Assembly: GCA_964389375.1 (NCBI GenBank)
Contig: CAYMDP010000029.1
Coordinates: forward strand, 1 to 35,602
Length of the DNA stretch: 35,602 nucleotides
Reading direction: 5' to 3'
Origin: CAYMDP01 sp964389375
GTDB taxonomy: Bacteria > Bdellovibrionota > Bdellovibrionia > Bdellovibrionales > UBA1609
Made by a program: the position numbers and the translations under genes. The notes beneath the pieces were generated by a model. The model searched no databases and was not told where the DNA came from. It saw only the letters and a program-made list of their open reading frames with translations. Of the stretch, positions 8,857 through 15,998 are shown piece after piece (the stretch's first letter is position 1; the number at the start of each line of letters is the position of its first letter).

Positions 8857-8935
8857 GACAGCTTTTGCAGAAATCCTTAGCTTCAGCATACTTCGCTTAC
8901 CTGCGGCAAAATCTGGCGCGGTGTCTCGGAATGAT

Positions 8936-9829
8936 TCAGTGATTTAGATGTTTTTGAGGTTCGCCGGTCGAGTGATCTTTTAAAAACTCAGTTGCAGATT
9001 CTGGATTTGCTTTAACCAACAGTCGAAGATTTTCTAAATCTTTTTCCATACGATTTAAGACCGCCCCTAGCTCTTGTCCAATTCCTTCGGACTTATCCGG
9101 TACCGAAAGCTCTTGCATGGTCGATACAATAATTCCGATAAATAAATTTAAAATTGTAAAAGTGGCGATCACGATAAAGGGCACAAAAAAAGCCCAAGCC
9201 CAAGGTTTGACTTCCATCACGGGTCGCACGATGCCCATCGACCAGCTTTCTAAAGTCATCACCTGAAAGAGTGTATACAAACTGCTGCCAAGACTTCCAA
9301 ACCACTGCGGAAATTCTTTCCCAAAAACATTCGTCGCAAGAACAGCCATCGTATAAAAAAAGATCGACATTACGGCGGCGACTCCAGCAAGGCCCGGGAT
9401 CGAATGCAAAAAAGCGGTTACGACTTTTCTTAAAGACGGAATCACCGTTAGAAGTCTTAAAACTCTGAGGACCCTTAAAGTTCTTAAAACCGCCCAGGGA
9501 CCAGAGCCCGGAGTTAAAGCCACCAGCACCACAATCAAATCAAACATATTCCAAGAGCTTCTAAAAAAGCGGCCTTGGTAAGCAATAAACTTAAGAGCAA
9601 GCTCAAGGACGAAGATCAGCAGGCAGGCTTTGTCGATCGCTTTTAATAGGCCTCCGTAGCTGCTCATAAGGTCTTTAGAGGTCTCTAGCCCCATCACCGC
9701 AGCATTCAGTAAGATCACAAGGACGACGAAGTTTTGAATGGCTTTTGATTCGACCCACTCGGCGCACCTAAGCCGCCAGCTTGGAATTTCGGACTGCGCC
9801 TTAAGGTCTTGAAGCTCTGGCCCACTCAT
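8936..9829 (-). CDS. Bacterial voltage-gated sodium channel (NavAb/NaChBac type)
   Basis: This single-repeat ion-transport protein of 297 residues would form a tetrameric inner-membrane Na+ channel. Helices S1-S6 are visible. S4 (about 112-128) carries four arginines spaced by three (R116, R119, R122, R125) in LRTLRVLRVLR. The pore has the selectivity filter TLESWS (192-197), the same as in NavAb, with E194 as the charged filter residue. S6 (about 215-237) ends in N-L-F-I-G-I-I-V. A C-terminal helix (about 255-285) has a heptad pattern suited to the four-stranded bundle that holds these channels together. The usual length is about 265-275, so a short extra tail is present. It is likely monocistronic. 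Such channels have been linked to motility and pH behaviour in other bacteria. Confidence 0.95.
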   Translation of the reverse strand: MSGPELQDLKAQSEIPSWRLRCAEWVESKAIQNFVVLVILLNAAVMGLETSKDLMSSYGGLLKAIDKACLLIFVLELALKFIAYQGRFFRSSWNMFDLIVVLVALTPGSGPWAVLRTLRVLRVLRLLTVIPSLRKVVTAFLHSIPGLAGVAAVMSIFFYTMAVLATNVFGKEFPQWFGSLGSSLYTLFQVMTLESWSMGIVRPVMEVKPWAWAFFVPFIVIATFTILNLFIGIIVSTMQELSVPDKSEGIGQELGAVLNRMEKDLENLRLLVKANPESATEFLKDHSTGEPQKHLNH

Positions 9830-10262
9830 CTGAATTACCCTCGAATGAAATCGTTTGAACCGGTCTTTTACTCTATAAAAAGAATTTTAAGAAAGGATTT
9901 TGGAGATCTTAAGTTCAATGTCCCTAAAGGACCGCGGATAAATTGGGTTTAAGCCCCCCCTGTCGATAGCCTACAAGCCAAACTTCAAGCTAATACCCCC
10001 ATAAAAATTTGCTCTATTTTAATTGGCGAATGGCGACAAAGTGCCCATTTTGGGAATGGCTTTTCCAAAATTTTCAGGCGAAGTCAGGCTTGAGTGGACT
10101 AGGGCTGGCAGCCAGTTTGCTATGTAGGTTCCTGTGGTACGTCATCTGCAACAGTACAATAAACCGTCTGTTGATGGGTCCGGGTCTTAGCGGTAAACAC
10201 TTTCTCCCTCCCCCCCCCTTGAAAGACCAAAGGAATGACCAGTTCCTTCTTGTTTATCGCTA
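9830..10262. other. Intergenic stretch, no gene supported
   Basis: Between the channel gene (start at 9829) and the TIGR02147 gene there is no convincing coding sequence. An 84-codon plus-strand frame at 10009-10263 has no signal, no family features and a low-complexity Pro stretch made by a C run near 10207-10218. No riboswitch or tRNA was recognised. The minus strand here should hold the channel's promoter. Confidence 0.5.
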
Positions 10263-10311
10263 GGGCTCTGATTTCATTTTTGTACGGATCATCGTACAGA
10301 CATCAGCGCCC
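10263..10311. terminator. Nested hairpin downstream of the TIGR02147 gene
   Basis: The outer arms GGGCTCTGAT (10263-10272) and ATCAGCGCCC (10302-10311) pair with one mismatch. Inside them TGTACG (10281-10286) pairs with CGTACA (10293-10298). It begins 11 bp after the stop of the minus-strand gene. No long T run follows, so it may be a terminator or an mRNA 3'-end stabiliser. Confidence 0.4.
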
Positions 10312-10322
10312 TGGCACTGCCT

Positions 10323-11216
10323 TTAGGATTTCTGACTTAAAGGAAACAGCTGAATATTGAGCTGAAACACTCGGTCCCCTTTGGACTGCTCTCTTGAAAC
10401 CATAAAATCTTTATTTAAACGCTTTCTAAGCTGTCTAAGCTCGAACTTTAGATGTTCGAATTCTTTTTCGGTCAAAGAGACGGTCATGGCGCCGAATTCT
10501 CGATCTTGGGGTTCGTCATGATACAAAGACTCTAGCCCTAAATAAATAAGCTCTGCTTGAATCTTTCGCACCAAAGCGATTGGAACTTCCTCGGCCCCAG
10601 ACATCAGTCTTCGACCTTTTTTAAGCTCACCCTGCTCGTCTTTAACGAGTTCGCCGGAATCGATCAGTTTTTTAAGACTTCTGCGAATCTCTTCGGTGCT
10701 GGCCTTTGACTTTAGGATTTCAAAAAGCCGCTCTTCTTGAAAGCTAACTCCCTCTTGATCGGCTAAGGCATGTAACACCCAAGTCACCCAAGAATGAACT
10801 TTTTCAAAAGCCTCGGCTTTGATTTCGCCGGACTTTAATTGGCGTTTGACTCTAAAATCGTTTAGATCTTTTAATCTGCGGTTGCGATCTAGGGGCTCTT
10901 TGGTTTGTCCGTAAAGAACCAAAAGCTCGAATTCGTCGGATTCTTCTTTAGAAAGCTGCATGGCTTTGGCAAACTTTCGAGCCATCACGGTCGATAAATT
11001 TCTGGCACCTTCAATAATCAGGCGCAGATAATTTGGAGATTTAATATTCGCTGAAGCCGCGAAAGTCGCATAGGAGTATGGTCTTAGGTCGCCCGCCGAA
11101 AGACGTCTGCGGTGTTCGTAATAATCTTTTAAAAATTTTCGGTAGTCGGTGTAGGCGCCAATCGTTGGAGCTTGATTCCACTCGAGCGCAGGCGAGTTTT
11201 GCGTATTTAAATCCAT
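10323..11216 (-). CDS. TIGR02147 family protein (DUF4423), probable regulator
   Basis: The 297-residue protein has the hallmark N-terminus Y-T-D-Y-R-K-F-L-K-D-Y-Y (22-33) and the C-terminal motif DRVFQLNIQLFPLS, both typical of TIGR02147. That paralogous family is expanded in Bdellovibrio and Fibrobacter. Residues about 45-95 look like a helix-turn-helix (TFAASANIKSPNYLRLIIEG), and residues 170-200 resemble a second winged-helix-like segment. Biochemical function is not established; a transcription-factor role is inferred from the helix-turn-helix. ATG at 11216 is preceded by GGAAG at suitable spacing. It is encoded alone, with a hairpin after the stop. Confidence 0.88.
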   Translation of the reverse strand: MDLNTQNSPALEWNQAPTIGAYTDYRKFLKDYYEHRRRLSAGDLRPYSYATFAASANIKSPNYLRLIIEGARNLSTVMARKFAKAMQLSKEESDEFELLVLYGQTKEPLDRNRRLKDLNDFRVKRQLKSGEIKAEAFEKVHSWVTWVLHALADQEGVSFQEERLFEILKSKASTEEIRRSLKKLIDSGELVKDEQGELKKGRRLMSGAEEVPIALVRKIQAELIYLGLESLYHDEPQDREFGAMTVSLTEKEFEHLKFELRQLRKRLNKDFMVSREQSKGDRVFQLNIQLFPLSQKS

Positions 11217-11332
11217 GTTGTGACTTCCAAGGTGTTGATGACTCTGGACTTTATTTAAATCGAGTTCTTTCCACCTTGCAAGAGAGTGAGGCCCACTTTT
11301 AAAAACTAAGGGGCATCACGTCATAGTTCTGC

Positions 11333-12685
11333 TTAAAGCTTAAGGTTTCGAATATCGACGACGTCTTTTAGCAAAGTCATGATCTCGAGTTGGCTTTCGG
11401 CCTTGGGCTGACCCACGTACTGAAGGCGCAAACCTAAGTTTCCGCGGCCATCGTTGCCCGTCAAGTAAGCTGTGCGAATGAGGTCCGACATCTTGCTTGT
11501 TGAGGAATACGAATATGCATTGTGATCAATTCTTAAGTTTAGATCCCAAGAATTCTTTTGGCTGACCAAAGGCCCACGAAAACTTAACTGATCCAGACGC
11601 TCTTTAGATTGCAATGTTGTTTCGGATTGAAAGTGCACCCGAAATTCGGCAGTTCCGTAGGCCGCAGCCCAAGTCTCGAGTTTTAAAAACCGAGCGCGAG
11701 GCATTGGGTTTGGATTCAGGCGCTCAACATCGTTGAGGGGCTGATTATGAATGTAGCGTTTGTTAAATAAAACTGTGTTGGCTAAATATTCCATAAATAA
11801 AAACTGGCTCATGTTTTTTAAAGCAATGCCGTTTCGAGAGTAAAATGAATTGTACTCGCCATCCGACATAATAAAATGTGAGTTGCCGATACGGCTAACT
11901 AGATAAATGGTTTTACAAGCGACACCCTTTTCGATTTGGTCCACTCGGATGATTCGGTTTTGACAAGTGCTTTGATCTCGGTCGATGCACGAGATGCTGA
12001 CATTAAAATTGTAGCCGTAGTCTTTTGGGTTTTTTTCTTGAAAGAGGTCCGCAGCTCTTCTTCCTTGAAGGCGTCCTACAAAAGTCGCTTCGACTAATTT
12101 GCCCGCATCTTGAAAGCTTAATTCAACAGAAACGTGATCTTCACCGAGCAGCTGAACATCAAGGCCTTTGACTCTCATCGCAAGCTCTCGGCTGTCTTGA
12201 AGATAGTCTGGTCTTTGGGTCCTCATGCGATTGACCAAATAAAACATGACCGAATCATTTTTAGCGTCGGTGTAGTAATGATTTTGATCTAAGCCTGCGC
12301 CCGTAAAAATCTGTGGGTCCATGTAATGATCGCGGCGGATATCAAGGCTGCCTCTTGGATGGCCGCCTGAATTTCTGTTTGAAGGAAGTGCCGGGCGAGA
12401 CCCAGAAGATCGGCCTCCGGTGATCTCTACATCCGAGGGATCGATCCCTGGGTTTTGGTGCGAAACTCGTTTTGGTCCATCGACATGACCTTGGCCATTT
12501 CGGCTTCTGACTTTTCCACCGGCTTGTTCGGGATCAACTTCAGGCATCTGGTCAGATGTAGCTTGTGGGTCTTGAGGAGCAGCTTCGCCACCCTTATCGG
12601 ACTTAGAACAGGCGACAAGGATAAGGCTTGAAAGTAGTAAAGCGCCCAGGTGTTTGAAGGTTTTGGACGGGATTTGATTTTTCAT
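11333..12685 (-). CDS. Lipoprotein of unknown function
   Basis: The reading frame is open further upstream (to 12799), but the start is placed at ATG 12685. There a lipoprotein signal peptide begins (MKNQIPSKTFKHLGALLLSS, lipobox L-V-A-C, Cys26) and AGGAG precedes it by about 11 nt. The mature 425 residues start with a long low-complexity linker rich in G, S, R, N and P (about 30-125). A folded part follows, rich in beta-strand-like segments and aromatic residues, with a Cys pair around S-C-I-D-R-D-Q-S-T-C that could form a disulfide. No family was recognised. The protein is expected to be anchored in the envelope. Confidence 0.8.
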   Translation of the reverse strand: MKNQIPSKTFKHLGALLLSSLILVACSKSDKGGEAAPQDPQATSDQMPEVDPEQAGGKVRSRNGQGHVDGPKRVSHQNPGIDPSDVEITGGRSSGSRPALPSNRNSGGHPRGSLDIRRDHYMDPQIFTGAGLDQNHYYTDAKNDSVMFYLVNRMRTQRPDYLQDSRELAMRVKGLDVQLLGEDHVSVELSFQDAGKLVEATFVGRLQGRRAADLFQEKNPKDYGYNFNVSISCIDRDQSTCQNRIIRVDQIEKGVACKTIYLVSRIGNSHFIMSDGEYNSFYSRNGIALKNMSQFLFMEYLANTVLFNKRYIHNQPLNDVERLNPNPMPRARFLKLETWAAAYGTAEFRVHFQSETTLQSKERLDQLSFRGPLVSQKNSWDLNLRIDHNAYSYSSTSKMSDLIRTAYLTGNDGRGNLGLRLQYVGQPKAESQLEIMTLLKDVVDIRNLKL

Positions 12686-12888
12686 AAGGGTAAGAACTCC
12701 TATTGACGTTCTGATTAAGGCACAACAGGAGCATTTTATAGCAATCTCTGGACCAGGCTGATCTAGCGCAAATTTGAACTCAGGCGATACGGCTTCCAAG
12801 CAGGACCCAAATTGTCACTTTTAGTTAAAGCCTTCGAATCGATTGGTTTTAAGATAGAAAAGTTAAGAGCAAACACTTGCTACGCAAA

Positions 12889-13263
12889 CTAAAGCATCGA
12901 TACGCGAGAGATGCAGTTGTCGAAGGGGCCAGAGCCTAATTCGACTTCTACGATATTGCCTCGGTTAAAGGCTGCTCTTAGGGATTCTAAGGTTTCGCTG
13001 CGATTTACGGCTCCGTAAGATCTGTAGCTTCTGCCGGCGCAGACTTCGAAATTTTGCGTCTTCGATTGGTCTTCTTTACTTTGAATGCGGACGTACACAC
13101 GGTCGCGTTCGTCGTCGACAGCGATCATCCGCACATGACCCACGATCGGATTGTTGCCATTTACTTTTGGAATTTGGTCCCAGACCGAAATACTGTGTCC
13201 AAGAGAAGAAAAGGTCGAACAAATCACTAAGACCAAGAACTTGCTCAAATTGAGCTTTTTCAT
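12889..13263 (-). CDS. Small secreted protein of unknown function
   Basis: The frame extends upstream to 13338, but the ATG at 13263 is the better start: GAGG sits 6 nt before it and a clear signal peptide begins there (K-K-L-N then a hydrophobic run to about residue 20, cleavage near G-H-S at 24). The 124-residue product has a mature part of about 100 residues with two cysteines (75 and 117), which could form one disulfide after export. The middle segment (VRMIAVDDERDRVYVRIQ) suggests beta strands. No family was recognised. It lies upstream of, and on the same strand as, the lipoprotein gene, 203 bp away. Confidence 0.72.
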   Translation of the reverse strand: MKKLNLSKFLVLVICSTFSSLGHSISVWDQIPKVNGNNPIVGHVRMIAVDDERDRVYVRIQSKEDQSKTQNFEVCAGRSYRSYGAVNRSETLESLRAAFNRGNIVEVELGSGPFDNCISRVSML

Positions 13264-13455
13264 AAAAACCTCTGTTAAAGACTTACAAAGCCTTACAGCA
13301 TCACTCGTGCCAGATTGTTCTTGGGCTGGCAAGGGCATTTAAAGGGGGTTTTTAAGTGTTTTCAGTTGCTTAGACAATTCAAGGGCTTAGCAAACTGTAG
13401 CCTTTAACCACGGCGACAATTTTTGAACACAGCCGGTAAAAAGCTGCGCAAAAGG

Positions 13456-13477
13456 TGCCAGGTAACTGCCAGGTAAC
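13456..13477 (+). repeat. Short tandem repeat, 2 x 11 bp
   Basis: TGCCAGGTAAC occurs twice in a row (13456-13466 and 13467-13477). The second copy overlaps the outer end of the long inverted repeat that begins at 13471, which suggests slippage or a duplication at the insertion edge. Confidence 0.6.
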
Positions 13478-13641
13478 AGTTCCCTTTTCCCGTCGAGCCG
13501 CATCACAAACCTATTCGAGTCTTTCCTTCGCCCGCGCCTCATTCCACTGCGGGTGGAAATATGAATTCGCGGTTAGTGGCTGGGGGCCATCCTGCCATGT
13601 GTTTTTTAATGCGGCTCGACGGGAAAAGGGAACTGTTACCT
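13471..13641. repeat. Long inverted repeat (33-bp perfect arms), MITE-like
   Basis: The left arm 13471-13503 starts AGGTAACAGTTCCCTTTTCC. The right arm 13609-13641 is its exact reverse complement over 33 bp. The 105-bp interior holds a smaller hairpin (TTCCAC/GTGGAA near 13542-13558) and no gene. The right arm overlaps the 3' end of the metallopeptidase gene and supplies its stop codon. Size and symmetry fit a non-autonomous mobile element or a large transcription-stopping hairpin. No transposase is nearby. Confidence 0.7.
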
Positions 13642-14382
13642 GAGGATAAGTTGATGGCCGTGGCGTTTTAGCCAGAGGCGGGCTTCGCGGTAGTTTGGAT
13701 AGGCCTGCTCGACTAAATCCCAAAAGTTTTTTGAGTGATTGGGATGGCGGAGGTGAGCGAGCTCGTGAACGATCACATAGTCGATGACTTCTAAGGGAGC
13801 CGAGATCAATTGCCAGTTTAGGCTTAGGGTTCCGTTTGAGGAGCAACTTCCCCACCTGGATTTTTGTGCTCTGAAACTTAACTTTTTTGGATAAAGATTC
13901 ATCTGCTTCGAAAAAAAATCAACACGCTCGGCGAAGTGCAGTTCAGCTTGGGTGCGCAAAAATTTAGCGTAAGCTTTTTTTAGCTCGCTTCGAGAAGGTT
14001 TATCTGGGGCGAAATTTTCATTTGATAAAGGTCCCGATTCAAAACTCGCGTAACAGACCAGCTTGTTTTCGATCACTTCAAACCGAGGACGCTTCGAGTT
14101 TTTCTCGATCCACTCTAAATTTTTTAGTTCACCCAAAAATAGAAATTCTTCGCCGGGCACAAATTTTTTAACTGGGTTTTTCGTCTCTTCGACTTCATAT
14201 TGTGCCCAAACTTTTTTAAGCCAATCTTGAAGGCTTTCTAAAAATTTATAGATTTCTGCTTGGGGCACACTTCGGCCCGAGGTCACTCGAATAAAACCTT
14301 CTCGCTTAAGACGCACATTGATGTTTCGCTGGTAGGCTCGACGCCGGATCTCGACCGGAAAGCCCATAAATTCTAAGTCCAA
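13636..14382 (-). CDS. YgjP-like zinc metallopeptidase domain protein (DUF45/M48-related)
   Basis: This 248-residue protein has the family signature VIVHELAHLRHPNHSKNFW (203-221), with zinc ligands H206 and H210, catalytic E207 and a further His at 216. The conserved SRWGSCSSNG (175-184) precedes it. These features define the YgjP/WLM-like DUF45 proteins, soluble cytoplasmic putative peptidases that resemble the SprT fold and often neighbour restriction or DNA-repair genes. The last Arg codon and the TAA come from the right arm of the adjacent inverted repeat, so the original C-terminus may have been cut or replaced. The catalytic core is intact. The upstream gene is divergent. Confidence 0.9.
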   Translation of the reverse strand: MDLEFMGFPVEIRRRAYQRNINVRLKREGFIRVTSGRSVPQAEIYKFLESLQDWLKKVWAQYEVEETKNPVKKFVPGEEFLFLGELKNLEWIEKNSKRPRFEVIENKLVCYASFESGPLSNENFAPDKPSRSELKKAYAKFLRTQAELHFAERVDFFSKQMNLYPKKLSFRAQKSRWGSCSSNGTLSLNWQLISAPLEVIDYVIVHELAHLRHPNHSKNFWDLVEQAYPNYREARLWLKRHGHQLILR

Positions 14383-14486
14383 ATTTTATTCACCTTTAGC
14401 TGACCGTCCATTGAGTTGCCCATTAGGCTTTTAAGGCCTCAGACTTTCCTTGCCTGAAACCCTATTCTTCCAGTATCTGTATCCCT

Positions 14487-15581
14487 GTGACCACTCTCTC
14501 GAAAGATAACCAGTTTTATTCCCTAACTCCAGATGTAATTCTTAGCGGCGTTGAATCCACGGGTCTTCAGTGCTCTGGATCAATTCTTCAGCTTAATTCT
14601 TACGAAAACCGCGTTTACGAAATTCACCTTGAAAGTATCGACCCTCGAGACTCCGCTCTAGAATCTGATCATGGATCTGCCCCAAAATCTGATAGTGAAG
14701 ACGGTCAAAGAAATCCTGGCGCTATTTCTTCCTCTGATTTGTCTTCCAAGTTACCTTCAGAAAAAGTCATTGCGAAATTTTACCGACCCGGTCGCTGGTC
14801 ACCTGCTGCCATATTAGAAGAGCACACTTTTTTAGCTCACCTCGAAAGCCAAGGAATTCCCGTGATTGCCCCATTAAGCCTTGGCAAAGGGACTGATAAA
14901 AAAACTTTGTTTTCTTTTGAGGGTTTAAACCTGGCTCTATTTCCAAAGTGCTACGGGCGCAGTGTTCAGGAACTTAGCTTTGATGAGCTAAAAAGTATTG
15001 GTCGCCTGATTGCTCGCATTCACAATGTTGGCCAGCAAGATTCATTTAAACATCGCCCTAGTTTTTTGCCCGAAAGTTACGGCTGGCCCACATTAGAAAT
15101 CTTAGAATCAAAAATTGCTCCCGAGGTTCGTGATCGCTATTTAGATGCGGCCGAGCAGATTCTCGAATTTTTAGAAGAACTCCTTGAGCCTCAACATTTT
15201 ATTCGCATCCACGGGGACTGCCACAAAGGGAATCTTTTGCGCAAAGATCCCCTCAATCAGCCGAAAGAATTTTTCTTTGTAGATTTTGATGATTGCGCCA
15301 CCGGACCAGCCGCTCAGGATCTTTGGATGCTTCTGTCGGGCGATCAGGCTGAAGAAGAAAAAGAGGCGATCCTAAGTGGCTATGAAGAACTTCGAGATTT
15401 TAAGCCTTCTGAGCAAAAGCTGTTTGAGCCCCTTAGAGGCTTAAGAATTATTCACTATGCCGGCTGGATTGCTCGCCGCTGGAGTGATCCGAGTTTTCCC
15501 AAGCTTTTTCCACAATTCACCTCTTACAACTATTGGGCGGAAGAAACTGAAGCCCTTGAAAAGATCGCCTGGGCTCTGTAA
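14487..15581 (+). CDS. srkA: SrkA-like stress-response kinase (YihE family)
   Basis: The 364-residue protein starts with GTG and matches SrkA along its length. It shows LNSYENRVYEI (36-46), KFYRPGRWSPAAILEEH (97-113), the catalytic loop HGDCHKGNLL (242-251), metal-binding VDFDD (265-269), GPAAQDLWMLLSGDQ and a C-terminal I-A-R-R-W-S-D-P-S-F-P block. SrkA is a cytoplasmic Ser/Thr kinase of the aminoglycoside-phosphotransferase fold that counters stress-induced death in E. coli. One oddity is a Ser/Asp-rich insertion of about 40 residues (50-92) between two strands of the N-lobe, just before the ATP-binding Lys strand. It should form a disordered loop. The gene stands alone. Confidence 0.92.
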   Translation: MTTLSKDNQFYSLTPDVILSGVESTGLQCSGSILQLNSYENRVYEIHLESIDPRDSALESDHGSAPKSDSEDGQRNPGAISSSDLSSKLPSEKVIAKFYRPGRWSPAAILEEHTFLAHLESQGIPVIAPLSLGKGTDKKTLFSFEGLNLALFPKCYGRSVQELSFDELKSIGRLIARIHNVGQQDSFKHRPSFLPESYGWPTLEILESKIAPEVRDRYLDAAEQILEFLEELLEPQHFIRIHGDCHKGNLLRKDPLNQPKEFFFVDFDDCATGPAAQDLWMLLSGDQAEEEKEAILSGYEELRDFKPSEQKLFEPLRGLRIIHYAGWIARRWSDPSFPKLFPQFTSYNYWAEETEALEKIAWAL

Positions 15582-15602
15582 AGTCAGCCTTCGCAAAAAA
15601 TA

Positions 15603-15630
15603 TTGGCTGGGCCCTTTAAGGCCCTGCCAA
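15603..15630. terminator. Stem-loop after the kinase gene
   Basis: TTGGC-T-GGGCC pairs with GGCCC-T-GCCAA across a CTTTAA loop (15603-15630), 22 bp after the srkA stop. The stem is strong, but an A run follows on the plus strand. A T-rich run (ATATTTTTT) follows only on the minus strand. It may block read-through in either direction. Confidence 0.45.
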
Positions 15631-15797
15631 AAAAAAAGACTGAGACCGCCGGCCTCTTAAAGCGATTTTTCCTCGAAGTCTTGCGGGGGATTCGTGTGGA
15701 GGCATAACCTTAGGCTGAGCTTAATCCCATCTACGAGCAAACCCAGTCCCTTTCAGTTATAAGCGCTGTTGCGCGCCGGGTCGCAAGCCCCCCTTTC

Positions 15798-15827
15798 TTG
15801 ATCCCAAGTCGGCTTTTCAGCTAGAGT
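15798..15827 (+). promoter_or_regulatory. Candidate promoter of ffs-dnaX
   Basis: TTGATC (15798-15803) and TAGAGT (15822-15827) are separated by 18 bp. Transcription would begin near 15834, about 40 bp before the SRP RNA. This is a weak match with no better candidate nearby. Confidence 0.3.
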
Positions 15828-15873
15828 GGCCGCGACTCTGAAGCCCTTTAAAAACAGGGGTTTTTGAGCTTTA

Positions 15874-15971
15874 TGGCTGGGTCCCATACAATAACGAACT
15901 TCGTGAATCCCGCCAGGTCCGGAAGGAAGCAACGGTAACTTAGATCTTATGTGCTATGGGGTGCCTGGCCA
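15874..15971 (+). ncRNA. ffs: Signal recognition particle 4.5S RNA
   Basis: The SRP RNA binds Ffh and helps target membrane proteins to the translocon. The conserved Ffh-binding domain is present as CCAGGTCCGGAAGGAAGCAA (15913-15932), with the GGAA tetraloop and the asymmetric A/C-rich internal loop. Flanking segments (GGCTGGGTCCCATA and TATGGGGTGCCTGGCC) pair to close a single long hairpin of about 98 nt, the short bacterial form. It sits immediately upstream of dnaX, a gene order known from several bacteria. Confidence 0.93.
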
Positions 15972-15998
15972 CTTTATAAAGCCGGCGAAGGGGGATCT

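Noticed and set aside
10009..10263. 84-codon plus-strand reading frame
   Set aside because: It has no family features or ribosome site, and a Pro-rich stretch made by a C run. It is better treated as intergenic.
13511..13855. 114-codon minus-strand frame across the inverted repeat
   Set aside because: It overlaps the metallopeptidase gene in another frame and runs through the repeat.
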